Below are positions 45,198-54,204 of a stretch of 64,000 nucleotides of DNA, piece after piece; position 1 is the stretch's first letter; every line of letters begins with the position of its first letter. This stretch comes from Frateuria flava. Its GTDB lineage: Bacteria; Pseudomonadota; Gammaproteobacteria; Xanthomonadales; Rhodanobacteraceae. The DNA is taken from contig NZ_JAGJRS010000009.1 of NCBI RefSeq assembly GCF_017837635.1, positions 38,846 to 102,845 of the forward strand. Reading direction: 5' to 3'. The notes beneath the pieces are model-generated. The model was not told where the DNA came from, ran no database searches, and saw only the letters and a list, made by a program, of their open reading frames with translations. A program made the translations under genes and the position numbers.

Positions 45198-46082
45198 TTA
45201 CTCGGCGGTTTCGGTCGATTCGCGACCGCCACGGCCGCGGCCGCCGTCACGACGCGGCGCGCCGGCGCCCTTCTTGGCCGGACCACGGCTGTCGCGCTCG
45301 CGGCGCGCCGGGGCGGCCTTGCGCTCGTCCTTGGCGACCGGATTGCCTTCCTCGTCCAGCTCGACGAACTCGTTGGCGTCGCCGTGGGCGGCGTCCGGGG
45401 CGGCAGCCTTGCCTTCCAGGATCGCGTCGGCGGCGGCACGGGCGTACAGCTGGATCGCGCGGATGGCGTCGTCGTTGCCCGGGATGGCGTAGTCCACCAG
45501 CTCCGGGTTGTAGTTGGTGTCAACGACCGCGATCACCGGGATGCCGAGCTTCTTCGCTTCCTGCACGGCGATGTCTTCATGGCCGATGTCGACCACGAAC
45601 AGCGCGTCGGGCAGGCGGTTCATGTTCTTGATGCCGCCGAGCGAATTCTCGAGCTTGTCGCGCTCGCGGCGCAGCGAGAGCACTTCGTGCTTGACCAGCT
45701 TGTCGAAGGTGCCGTCGGTCTCGGCCGCTTCCAGCTCCTTCAGGCGGGCAACCGACTGCTTGACCGTGCGGAAGTTGGTCAGCATGCCACCCAGCCAGCG
45801 GGCGGTGACGAACGGCATGCCGGCGCGGGCGGCCTCTTCGGCCAGCGGCTCGCGGGCCGAGCGCTTGGTGCCGACGAACAGGATGGTGCCGCGCTTCTGC
45901 GCCAGGCCCGACAGGAAGTTCATCGCGTCGGTGAACAGCGGCAGGGTCTTCTCGAGGTTGATGATGTGGATCTTGCCGCGCGCGCCGAAGATGTACGGGG
46001 CCATCTTCGGGTTCCAGTAACGGGTCTGGTGACCGAAATGCACGCCAGCTTCGAGCATCTGGCGCATGGTGACTTGTGCCAT
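45198..46082 (-). CDS. rpsB: Small ribosomal subunit protein uS2 with charged C-terminal tail
   Basis: A 294-residue S2. The core (residues about 1-240) has the family blocks [53 protein letters not shown] and [14 protein letters not shown]. Beyond the usual end (E. coli S2 has 241 residues) a tail of about 50 residues is rich in Arg, Lys, Gly and Ala ([20 protein letters not shown]) and ends acidic (ESTETAE). Extended S2 tails occur in several lineages. The ATG at 46082 is preceded by a modest GGAAT region. Confidence 0.97.
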   Translation of the reverse strand: MAQVTMRQMLEAGVHFGHQTRYWNPKMAPYIFGARGKIHIINLEKTLPLFTDAMNFLSGLAQKRGTILFVGTKRSAREPLAEEAARAGMPFVTARWLGGMLTNFRTVKQSVARLKELEAAETDGTFDKLVKHEVLSLRRERDKLENSLGGIKNMNRLPDALFVVDIGHEDIAVQEAKKLGIPVIAVVDTNYNPELVDYAIPGNDDAIRAIQLYARAAADAILEGKAAAPDAAHGDANEFVELDEEGNPVAKDERKAAPARRERDSRGPAKKGAGAPRRDGGRGRGGRESTETAE

Positions 46083-46388
46083 GGTGGTATTCCTGATTGT
46101 TGGGCCGCTATGGGAACGACCCGGGGGGTTGGGACCTCCACGCATCCCCGGCCTCGACCGCGGCCGCCTTAAAAGACGGACCGCGGCACCCCGAAGACGG
46201 TGCCGATGCGTGTGTGGCGTTGGTTGGGCTTGGCAGCGCGTGGGCGCTACAATCCCGTTTCGTTTTGCGCCGCGGACCTTCTCGAAGGACTTCAACGGCC
46301 TGCAAAACCGTGCAATTGTAGCCGGTGCGCCGGCTTCGCGGCAAGCTGCCGGCCCCTCGGCGCTTCCGCCTTCTCCAAAGCGGATTCC
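46083..46388. other. Divergent promoter region between rpsB and map
   Basis: 306 nt between divergent starts. The map-side promoter is annotated separately. No gene or repeat family is seen. The rpsB-side promoter could not be placed with confidence; a short inverted repeat (GACCGCGG-type) occurs near 46165-46195. Confidence 0.6.
46224..46253 (+). promoter_or_regulatory. Sigma-70 promoter for map
   Basis: TTGGGC, an 18-bp spacer and TACAAT. The -10 hexamer differs from consensus at one position and the -35 at three. The start codon of map lies 136 nt downstream, leaving a long leader. Confidence 0.5.
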
Positions 46389-47153
46389 ATGGCCATTACC
46401 CTCAAATCTCCCCAGGATCTCGAAGGCATGCGCGTCGCCGGCAAGCTGGCGGCCGAAGTGCTGGCGCTGCTCAAGGAGCACGTCAAGCCGGGCGTCACCA
46501 CCGAGGATCTGGACCGGATCGCCTACGAACACATCGTCAATGTGCAGAAGGCGGTGCCGGCCAACGTCGGCTACAACGGCTTTCCCAAGACGTTGTGCAC
46601 CTCGGTCAACCACGTGATCTGCCACGGCATCCCGACGCCGGGCAAGGTGCTCAAGGACGGCGACATCATCAATCTCGACGTCACCGTCATCAAGGATGGC
46701 TGGCACGGCGACACCAGCCGCATGTACTTCGTCGGCACGCCGTCGGTACTGGCAAAGCGCCTGGTCGAGACCACCCACGAGGCGATGATGCGCGGCATCG
46801 AGCAGGTTCGCCCCGGCGCCCACCTGGGCGACATCGGCCACGCGATCCAGAAGCACGCCGAGGCGGCCGGATTCTCCGTGGTGCGCGAGTACTGCGGCCA
46901 CGGCATCGGCAAGGTCTACCACGACGAGCCGCAGGTGCTGCATTACGGCAAGCCCGATACCGGGGTGGAGCTGAAGAAGGGCATGACCTTCACCGTCGAG
47001 CCGATGATCAACGCCGGCAAGCCGCAGACCCGGCAGCTGCCGGACGGCTGGACAGTGGTCACCAAGGACCACTCGCTCTCCGCGCAGTGGGAGCACACCG
47101 TGGCGGTGACCGACGACGGGTTCGAGATCCTGACGCCGTGGCCGGATGCCTGA
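46389..47153 (+). CDS. map: Type I methionine aminopeptidase
   Basis: A 254-residue enzyme that removes the initiator Met. All expected residues are present at the same numbers as in E. coli: substrate His H79, metal ligands D97, D108, H171, E204 and E235. The ATG at 46389 gives the family start [20 protein letters not shown]; there is no strong ribosome site. Divergent from rpsB and upstream of glnD, a common arrangement in proteobacteria. Confidence 0.97.
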   Translation: MAITLKSPQDLEGMRVAGKLAAEVLALLKEHVKPGVTTEDLDRIAYEHIVNVQKAVPANVGYNGFPKTLCTSVNHVICHGIPTPGKVLKDGDIINLDVTVIKDGWHGDTSRMYFVGTPSVLAKRLVETTHEAMMRGIEQVRPGAHLGDIGHAIQKHAEAAGFSVVREYCGHGIGKVYHDEPQVLHYGKPDTGVELKKGMTFTVEPMINAGKPQTRQLPDGWTVVTKDHSLSAQWEHTVAVTDDGFEILTPWPDA

Positions 47154-47170
47154 GGGCAGGCGGCCCGGCA

Positions 47171-47325
47171 GGCCCTTCGACTCCGGCCTTACGGCCTACG
47201 CTCAGGGCGAACGGTCGACTTCAATCCTTCGCCCTCGGCATCGCGCATCGAAGTCGAAGGGCCCTCTCCCTTGACTTAACTTCAACCGTTCGCCCTGAGC
47301 GTAGCGCAGCGAAGTCGAAGGGCCG
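47171..47325. repeat. Family C inverted repeat pair between map and glnD
   Basis: CCCTTCGACTCCGGCCTTA ... GCTCAGGGCGAACGG at the left and CCGTTCGCCCTGAGCGTAGC ... AAGTCGAAGGG at the right, with a degenerate copy between (TCGAAGTCGAAGGG). The same unit as at 26341-26445. Confidence 0.7.
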
Positions 47326-47373
47326 CCCCATCGACGCGCGTGTAAGCTCGCAGCCCTGCCGACGAAGCCCGCC

Positions 47374-50019
47374 GTGACTGCTGAACCCGCCCGCCCCGCG
47401 CTCCCCACGCTGCCGCGCCTGCCGCCGGCAGTCCCGCGCTCGGGCGTTTCGGTGGAAGCCCGCCGCGCCCTGCGCCAATTGCTCGATGACGTCGATCGCT
47501 CCCTGACCACCGCCTTCCGCGACGGTGTGGATGCCGGCGCGCTCGCACGTCGCCGCGGCGAAGCGGTTGCCCGCGTGGTCGCCCACGTCTGGACCGCCTG
47601 CCTGGGCGAGGTCGAGGGCGCCGCGTTGTTCGCCGTCGGCGGCTTCGGCCGCGGGCTCTTGTTTCCCCATTCGGACGTCGACCTGCTGGCACTCGTGCGC
47701 GAGGCGCAGCCGGCCCGGCTGCGCGCGCTGGAACAATGCTTCGCCACGCTGTGGGACGTCGGCCTGAAGGTGGGCCATGCCGTGCGCGATCCGCTGCAGT
47801 GCCGTGCATTGGCGGCGAAGGAAGCCAGCGTGTTCACCAGCCTGCTCGATGCACGCCGGCTGGCCGGCGACGCGGCGATGGACGCCGAACTGCAGGCGAT
47901 CGTCGACGACCCGACGCTGTGGCCACCGGCGGCCTACCTCGCCGTGCGCCTGGCCGAACGCGACGCGCGCCACGCCCGCTACGACGACACCGCCTACAAC
48001 CTCGAACCCAACGTCAAGGAAGGCCCTGGCGGCCTGCGCACGCTCGATGCGCTGCGTTGGCTGGGCAAGCGCCTGGCGCATGCCGACGGCTTCGAGGCGA
48101 TGGTCGGCGAGGGCCTGCTCGATCCGGCCGAGTGCGCCACGCTGGAGGAATCCGAAGCCACCCTGCGCCGCTACCGCTACGCGCTGCACCTGGAAGCCGG
48201 ACGCGCCGAGGAGCGGCTGCTGTTCGACTACCAGCGCGCGCTTGCCGCACAGCTGGGCTTCGTCGACGAACACGCCACCAACCTGGGCGTGGAGCAGTTC
48301 ATGCAGGGCTACTACCGCGCCGCCAGCCAGATCGAGCGGCTGGGCGTGCAGATCGTCGAGCGCTTCGAGGAGATGCTCGAGCCGGCGCAGGCGGCGGTTC
48401 CGATCGGAGAAGACTTCCTGCGCTACGGCACGCGCCTGGCCGCGCGCGACCCCGACGTGTTCATGCGCCGTCCCGCAGCCCTGGTCGAGGCCTTCATCGC
48501 ACGGCTGGACGAGCCGGGCATCGTCGGCTTCACCGCCGACACCATGCGGCGCATCCACCAAGCCACGGCGCAGCTCGATGGCACGCTGGCCGACGATCCC
48601 GACGTGCTGGCCGCGTTCCTGCGCCTGCTGCGCCAGGGCGCGCGCTCGGTCGATGCGTTGTGGCGGATGAACCGCCATGGCCTGCTGGCGGCGATCCTGC
48701 CGGCGTTCGGCCGCGTCTTCGGGCGCATGCAGTACGACCTGTTCCACGTCTACACGGTCGACGAGCACACCTTGCGCGTGCTGCACAACGTGGCGCGTTT
48801 CGCCGATCCGGGCGCGCAGGCCGAATTCCCGCTCGCGCGCGAGATCTGGCCCACGCTGCCCACCCCCGAGGTGCTGTTGCTCGCCGCACTGTTCCACGAC
48901 ATCGCCAAGGGCCGCGGTGGCGACCATTCGGTGCTGGGCGAGGAGGAGGCGCGCGCGTTCTGCAGCAAGCTCGGCCTGCCGCCCAACGACGTCGAGCGCG
49001 TGGCCTGGCTGGTGCGCCACCACCTGCTGATGAGCGTCACTGCACAGCGCCAGGACATCACCGACCCGGACGTGGTCGCGCGCTTTGCCGACGTGGTGGA
49101 AAACCGCGAACAGCTCGGCCAGCTCTACCTGCTCACCATCGCCGACATCATCGGCACCAGCCCCAGGCTGTGGAACGGCTGGAAGGACCGCCTGCTGGCC
49201 GACCTCTACAGCGCCACGCGCTACGCCCTGCGCAGCGACGTGGAACTGCCCCGCGATGCCGCCACCCGCGTGCGCGAATGCCAGGAGTACGCGTTGCCGC
49301 TGCTGCAGGCCGACGGCTTCGACACGGCCACCGTCGAGCATGTGTGGGCCGGTTTCCCGCAGGCCAGCTTCCTGCGCCACCGGCCCGAGCAGATCGCCTG
49401 GCAGACCGCCGCGATCCTGCGTGCCGGGAGCGCGCTGCCGCTGATTGCGGTGCATCCGCTGTCCGTACGCGGTACCACCGAACTGTTCGTCTACACCGCC
49501 GACCGCGACGGCCTGTTCGCCACCGTCACTGCCATGCTGGACCGCCTGCGGCTGTCGGTGCTGGAAGCCCGCGTGCTGGTCTCGCCCCACGGCATGGCGC
49601 AGGACACCTTCCTGCTTCTGGATACCGAAACGCAGCAGCCGGCTACGCCCGCGCGGGCGGATGAATTGCAGCAGCGGCTGGCCCGCGCGCTGGCGCAGAC
49701 CGTGCCGGTGCATCCGGCACGACGCAGTGCCTCGCGCCAGCTCAAGCATTTCCAGATGACGCCGCGGATCGCCTTCCACGCCGCCGGCGGCCGCACGCAG
49801 CTGGCGCTGGTGTGCACCGACCGCCCCGGCCTGCTGGCCGCCGTGGCGCAGGCGATGGTCGAAGCACAGGTGCGCGTGCACGACGCCCGCATCGCGACCT
49901 TCGGCGAACGGGTGGAGGATTTTTTCCAGCTCACCGATCGCCACGACGCGCCGCTGGGCGAGGCGCAGCAGGAGCAGTTGCGCCAGGCCTTGCTGGCACG
50001 GTTGGGACAGGGCAACTGA
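47374..50019 (+). CDS. glnD: Bifunctional PII uridylyltransferase/uridylyl-removing enzyme
   Basis: An 881-residue nitrogen sensor that uridylylates PII proteins when glutamine is low and removes the group when it is high. Nucleotidyltransferase domain with GGFGRG (about residues 89-94) and SDVDLL (about 100-105); central GlnE-like helical part; HD domain with FHDIAKGRGGDHS near 508-520; two ACT domains near 700-770 and 805-880 (FVYTADRDGLFATVTA and LALVCTDRPGLLAAVAQ). The start is the GTG at 47374. The length matches E. coli (890). A family A hairpin follows the stop. Confidence 0.97.
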   Translation: MTAEPARPALPTLPRLPPAVPRSGVSVEARRALRQLLDDVDRSLTTAFRDGVDAGALARRRGEAVARVVAHVWTACLGEVEGAALFAVGGFGRGLLFPHSDVDLLALVREAQPARLRALEQCFATLWDVGLKVGHAVRDPLQCRALAAKEASVFTSLLDARRLAGDAAMDAELQAIVDDPTLWPPAAYLAVRLAERDARHARYDDTAYNLEPNVKEGPGGLRTLDALRWLGKRLAHADGFEAMVGEGLLDPAECATLEESEATLRRYRYALHLEAGRAEERLLFDYQRALAAQLGFVDEHATNLGVEQFMQGYYRAASQIERLGVQIVERFEEMLEPAQAAVPIGEDFLRYGTRLAARDPDVFMRRPAALVEAFIARLDEPGIVGFTADTMRRIHQATAQLDGTLADDPDVLAAFLRLLRQGARSVDALWRMNRHGLLAAILPAFGRVFGRMQYDLFHVYTVDEHTLRVLHNVARFADPGAQAEFPLAREIWPTLPTPEVLLLAALFHDIAKGRGGDHSVLGEEEARAFCSKLGLPPNDVERVAWLVRHHLLMSVTAQRQDITDPDVVARFADVVENREQLGQLYLLTIADIIGTSPRLWNGWKDRLLADLYSATRYALRSDVELPRDAATRVRECQEYALPLLQADGFDTATVEHVWAGFPQASFLRHRPEQIAWQTAAILRAGSALPLIAVHPLSVRGTTELFVYTADRDGLFATVTAMLDRLRLSVLEARVLVSPHGMAQDTFLLLDTETQQPATPARADELQQRLARALAQTVPVHPARRSASRQLKHFQMTPRIAFHAAGGRTQLALVCTDRPGLLAAVAQAMVEAQVRVHDARIATFGERVEDFFQLTDRHDAPLGEAQQEQLRQALLARLGQGN

Positions 50020-50023
50020 GATC

Positions 50024-50090
50024 CGTGCGGGAGCGCACCGGCGCGCGACCGGGATGCATGGCGATCGCACACAGGTGCGCTCCTGCGGGG
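50024..50090. repeat. Family A hairpin repeat, copy 4
   Basis: CCGTGCGGGAGCGCACCGGC ... CACAGGTGCGCTCCTGCGGG; arms partly degenerate. It fills the gap between the convergent glnD and HD-GYP genes and may act as their shared mRNA end structure. Confidence 0.75.
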
Positions 50091-50099
50091 GATCGGTAG

Positions 50100-51215
50100 T
50101 CACGCCACGGCGTCGGTACCCCACAGCGCCTGCATGTCCACCTCGATATCCAGCGCGGCCAGGTCGACCACCTCGCTGACGTGGTGCGCCTCCACGTCGC
50201 CACGGCGACGGATCGGGGAGCCCACGCGCAGGCCGTCGTGGGTGGTGAGCGAGGCGACGACCGGCTGGTGGCTGGCCGCGCCGCGCTGGGTCACCACCGC
50301 GATCGAACCGTTGCGTAGTCGCACGCCGGTGCCGGGCGGGTAGATCCCGAGCGTCTTGATGAACGTGCGCGCCAGCCGCTCGTCCAGCGCGGCGCCCTCG
50401 TTGAGGAACAACCAGCGCAAGGCCAGTGTCGGCTGCAGTGGCGGGCGGTAGTCGCGGCCGGAGACTCGCGCGCAATAGACGTCCGCCAGTGCCAGCAGGC
50501 GTGCCGGGCGGCCGATCTCCTCGCCCGCCTTTCCGCCCGGATAGCCGCTGCCGTCGGCGCGCTCGTGGTGGTCGCGCACAGCGTTCAGCCAGGCGGCGCT
50601 GGTGATGCCGTGGTCGCGCAATCGCGCCACGCCGAGCCGGCAGTGGGCGCGCACCGCCAGGTGGTGTTCGTCCGAAAGCGGCCCTTCCAGCGCGACCAGC
50701 TGGTCGTGCAGTTCGAACATGCCGATGTTCATGGTCAGCGCGGCGGACACGGTCGCCGCCAGTTCGACCGGCTCCAGCGCCATGGCGGTCCCGGTGAGCT
50801 GGCAGGCGATCGCGGCGTTGACCGCGTGGCGCGAACCGTAAGGCCCCTCCGGGCGCAGCAGGATGCTGGCCAGCGCCACGTCCGGATTGCGCCGGCACGC
50901 CTCGCGCACCCGCTCGGCGATCTCGGCCAGGGTGCCGGGGAAGTCCGTCGGCGCGGGATCGGCGAGCAATCCCTGCAGTCGTTCGCGCGCTTCGAGCACC
51001 AGCGCCAGCGGAGAAGGAGGAGGCGGCAGGAAGGGGCCACGGCATTCTTCCTCCGAGCCGTAGAACAGTCCGTGCTCGAGCAGCTTTTCCAGCTGCGCCT
51101 CGGTGCCGATCACCTGGCCCAGCGGCATCAGCAGCTTGCCGCGGACGTCGTAGGCGTTGAATCGCAAGGGTTGGCCGACCGTGATCTCGGCCGGGTCGAT
51201 CGGACGCCGTGGCAT
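50100..51215 (-). CDS. HD-GYP-type domain protein with degenerate metal site
   Basis: A 371-residue protein. The N-terminal part (about 8-60, ITVGQPLRFNAYDVRGKLLM) resembles the DUF3391-like region of HD-GYP proteins; the HD-GYP domain follows (about 95-300). The GYP region is kept (DHHERADGSGYPGG, G-Y-P at 224-226), but the usual HD pair of the HDIGK motif is replaced by M162-N163 in ALTMNIGMFEL. HD-GYP enzymes hydrolyse cyclic di-GMP at a metal centre that uses this pair, so catalysis is doubtful and a binding or scaffold role is more likely. The ATG at 51215 starts the conserved part. Confidence 0.85.
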   Translation of the reverse strand: MPRRPIDPAEITVGQPLRFNAYDVRGKLLMPLGQVIGTEAQLEKLLEHGLFYGSEEECRGPFLPPPPSPLALVLEARERLQGLLADPAPTDFPGTLAEIAERVREACRRNPDVALASILLRPEGPYGSRHAVNAAIACQLTGTAMALEPVELAATVSAALTMNIGMFELHDQLVALEGPLSDEHHLAVRAHCRLGVARLRDHGITSAAWLNAVRDHHERADGSGYPGGKAGEEIGRPARLLALADVYCARVSGRDYRPPLQPTLALRWLFLNEGAALDERLARTFIKTLGIYPPGTGVRLRNGSIAVVTQRGAASHQPVVASLTTHDGLRVGSPIRRRGDVEAHHVSEVVDLAALDIEVDMQALWGTDAVA

Positions 51216-51365
51216 GGCTTCGCTTCTCCGTCTCCCGCGGTCGCATGAGCCATGGGGAGCGAAAGGGAATCGGCAATGCGGACGCAAACTTGAGTTTTGC
51301 GCCGTATGCGGCGACGGGCCGTCCGTATACTGGGGCGCTTCCTGAACCCCTTGCCGCGAGCCGCC

Positions 51366-52189
<824 letters not shown>

Positions 52190-52193
<4 letters not shown>

Positions 52194-52546
52194 GCACCAC
52201 GCTGTACGGCTTGCCCCACTGCGATACCTGCAAGAAGGCGCGCAACTGGCTCGCCCGTTTCGAGGTGCCGCACGCGTTCGTCGACTACCGCGCCAACCCG
52301 GTCCCGGCGGCGACGCTCAAGGCCTGGGCGCAGCAGCTGGGCGGCTGGGAGAAGCTGGTCAACAAGTCGTCCACCACCTGGCGCAACCTGCTGCCGCAGC
52401 GCAAGAACCCGGGCTCCGATCCGGAGTGGACGCTGCTGCTGAAGGAATATCCGGCGCTGGTGCGCCGGCCGGTGGTGGTGCGGGAGGACGGGGCGGTGAG
52501 CGTTGGCTTTACCGACAACGGCTTCAAGAAGCTGTTCGGCAAGTAG
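52190..52546 (+). CDS. ArsC/Spx-family reductase-like protein (YffB type)
   Basis: A 118-residue thioredoxin-fold protein of the ArsC/Spx family. The active-site motif is CDTCKKAR (C-x-x-C) near residue 11, with [13 protein letters not shown] [11 protein letters not shown] and a late RRPVVV segment. In E. coli the homolog YffB lies directly upstream of dapE and binds glutathione; true arsenate reduction is unlikely for this subgroup. Coupled to dapD by a 4-nt overlap and followed by dapE, so the dapD-yffB-dapE order holds. Confidence 0.9.
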
Positions 52547-52565
52547 GGCTCAGCGTTGGGGATGT

Positions 52566-52631
52566 TCCTGCAGGGGCGCACCTGCGCGCGACGGTGAGCA
52601 TGGCGGTCGCGCACAAGTGCGCTCCTACCGG
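52566..52631. repeat. Family A hairpin repeat, copy 5
   Basis: CTGCAGGGGCGCACCTGCGC ... GCGCACAAGTGCGCTCCTAC with GAGCATGGCGG in the loop, close to copy 2. It lies in the 111-nt gap between the ArsC-like gene and dapE, so it may separate their expression. Confidence 0.8.
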
Positions 52632-52657
52632 GTTTTCGCAGGCAGGTGGAGGTTGGC

Positions 52658-53851
52658 TTGAGCGACGTACTGGACTTGACCCGTGAGCTGATCGGCCGCC
52701 GCTCGGTGACGCCCGAGGATGCCGGCTGCCAGGCGCTGATCGCCGAACGGCTGGCACGGATGGGCTTTGCCATCGAGCACCTGCGCCACGGCGAGGTCGA
52801 CAACCTGTGGGCGACGCACGGCGGCGAAGGTCCCACGCTGGTCTTCCTGGGCCATACGGATGTGGTGCCGAGCGGTCCTGAAAGCGCATGGCGCAGCTCC
52901 CCGTTCGAGCCGGCGGTGCGCGATGGCCGCCTTTACGGCCGCGGCGCGGCCGACATGAAGGGTTCGGTTGCCGCGATGGTGCTGGCGCTCGAGCGATTCG
53001 TGACGACGCACCCGCAGCACGCCGGCCGCGTCGCGCTGCTGCTGACCAGCGACGAGGAAGGTCCGACCAATCTCGATGGCGTGCGTCGCGTGGCCGAGAC
53101 GTTCCGGGCGCGTGGCGAGCGGCTGGACTGGTGCGTGGTCGGCGAGCCCTCGTCGAAAGAGCGGCTGGGCGACCTGATCCGCGTCGGCCGCCGCGGCTCG
53201 CTATCCGGCACGCTCACCGTGCGCGGCGTGCAGGGCCATGTGGCCTATCCGGAAAAGGCGAAGAACCCCATCCATGCGTTTGCCCCCGCCTTGGCCGAAC
53301 TGGCGGCGACCCGCTGGGACGCGGGCAACGCGGACTTCCCGCCGACCTCGTTCCAGGTCTCCAACCTCAACGCCGGCACGGGGGCCACCAACGTGATTCC
53401 CGGTGCGCTCGTCGCACTGATCAACTTTCGTTACTCGACGGCCAGCACGGCCACGGACTTGCGCGCGCGCACCGAGGCCATCCTCGATCGCCACGGCCTG
53501 GACTGGCAACTGGACTGGAACCTTTCGGGCGAGCCGTTCCTCAGCCCCGCGAGCGGTCGCCTGCGCGAAGCGGTGCTCGGCGTCTGCCGCGAGCTCTGCG
53601 GCGTGGAGCCGGAGCAGAGCACCGGCGGCGGTACGTCCGACGGGCGTTTCATCGCGCCCTTGGGCGCCGAGGTGGTGGAGCTGGGGCCGGTCAACGCGAC
53701 CATCCACAAAGTGGATGAGTGCGTGGCCGTGGCGGACCTGGAGCGGTTGCCAGGGCTTTACCAGGCGGTCTGCGAACGCTTGCTCGCCTCGCGCCACGCA
53801 GCGCCGGGATCCGTTCGCTCCCTCTCCCCTCCGGGGAGAAGGTTGGGGTGA
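52658..53851 (+). CDS. dapE: Succinyl-diaminopimelate desuccinylase with repeat-derived C-terminus
   Basis: A 397-residue M20 metallopeptidase that yields L,L-diaminopimelate. Metal-site motifs: [21 protein letters not shown] and TSDEEGPTN; dimerisation domain in the middle; GGGTSDGRF and [11 protein letters not shown] near the end. The likely start is the TTG at 52658, 6 nt after GGAGG; a GTG at 52646 is the alternative. Conserved sequence ends at about [10 protein letters not shown]; the final 20 residues ([20 protein letters not shown]) continue into a family B repeat, which supplies the stop codon. The enzyme assignment is firm. Confidence 0.95.
   Translation: MSDVLDLTRELIGRRSVTPEDAGCQALIAERLARMGFAIEHLRHGEVDNLWATHGGEGPTLVFLGHTDVVPSGPESAWRSSPFEPAVRDGRLYGRGAADMKGSVAAMVLALERFVTTHPQHAGRVALLLTSDEEGPTNLDGVRRVAETFRARGERLDWCVVGEPSSKERLGDLIRVGRRGSLSGTLTVRGVQGHVAYPEKAKNPIHAFAPALAELAATRWDAGNADFPPTSFQVSNLNAGTGATNVIPGALVALINFRYSTASTATDLRARTEAILDRHGLDWQLDWNLSGEPFLSPASGRLREAVLGVCRELCGVEPEQSTGGGTSDGRFIAPLGAEVVELGPVNATIHKVDECVAVADLERLPGLYQAVCERLLASRHAAPGSVRSLSPPGRRLG
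53764..53829. repeat. 66-bp direct repeat, copy 1 (3' end of dapE)
   Basis: Covers the last conserved codons of dapE and its extension. It is identical over all 66 bp to 53957-54022, at an offset of 193 bp. Confidence 0.9.
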
Positions 53852-53947
53852 GGGGGCGCTCTCGCCGGGGAGCTAACCAAGGCGTGGCCGTGCCGTGATT
53901 TCAGGCGAGCCCCGCCCCCTCACCTCGGTCCTCTCCCCGGAAGGGGA
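53820..53947. repeat. Family B palindromic repeat pair at the end of dapE
   Basis: CCCTCTCCCCTCCGGGGAGA with tail TGGGGTGAGGGG at the left and CCCTCACCTCGGTCCTCTCC with CGGAAGGGG at the right. The left copy holds the dapE stop codon. Confidence 0.75.
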
Positions 53948-53956
53948 AGCAGAGCG

Positions 53957-54022
53957 GGCGGTCTGCGAACGCTTGCTCGCCTCGCGCCACGCAGCGCCGG
54001 GATCCGTTCGCTCCCTCTCCCC
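53957..54022. repeat. 66-bp direct repeat, copy 2 (dapE 3'-end fossil)
   Basis: An exact duplicate of 53764-53829, so it carries a copy of the dapE terminal codons outside any gene. The 193-bp offset is not a multiple of three. Confidence 0.9.
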
Positions 54023-54175
54023 CCGGAGCGCGGAATCCTTTCGCTCCCTCTCCCCTCCGGGGAGAGGGTTGGGGTGAGGGGCCGCTCTTGCCGGAGAGGT
54101 GGTTCGGGCGGGCTCTGCCAGGATTCCCGCCGGACCCCGGCCCCTCACCTCGGTCTTACTTCCACAACGGGAGAA
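54014..54175. repeat. Family B palindromic repeats downstream of the duplicated segment
   Basis: CCCTCTCCCCTCCGGGGAGA at about 54047 with GGTTGGGGTGAGGGGC tail, and a partner CCCCTCACCTCGGTC at about 54139. Same composite form as elsewhere. Confidence 0.65.
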
Positions 54176-54204
54176 GATTCAGGGCGGGGGCAGCGAGGCA
54201 TGTT

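Larger units (their letters stand above)
53852..54204. other. Repeat-filled gap between dapE and the ECF sigma gene
   Basis: No gene is seen in 353 nt. It holds the right half of a family B pair, the second copy of a 66-bp direct repeat (53957-54022) and further family B palindromes (to about 54175). Confidence 0.75.

Noticed and set aside
47221..51276. A 1351-codon open frame antisense to glnD, continuing into the HD-GYP gene region
   Set aside because: It is the complement of glnD and of repeat sequence; low complexity, no domains. Same GC artefact.
52646..52657. GTG start for dapE
   Set aside because: Kept as an alternative only. The GGAGG site lies inside this extension and is well placed for the TTG at 52658.
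53895..54077. Small open frame containing a copy of the dapE C-terminal codons
   Set aside because: It is made of the 66-bp duplicate and family B repeats and has no ribosome site; treated as non-coding.
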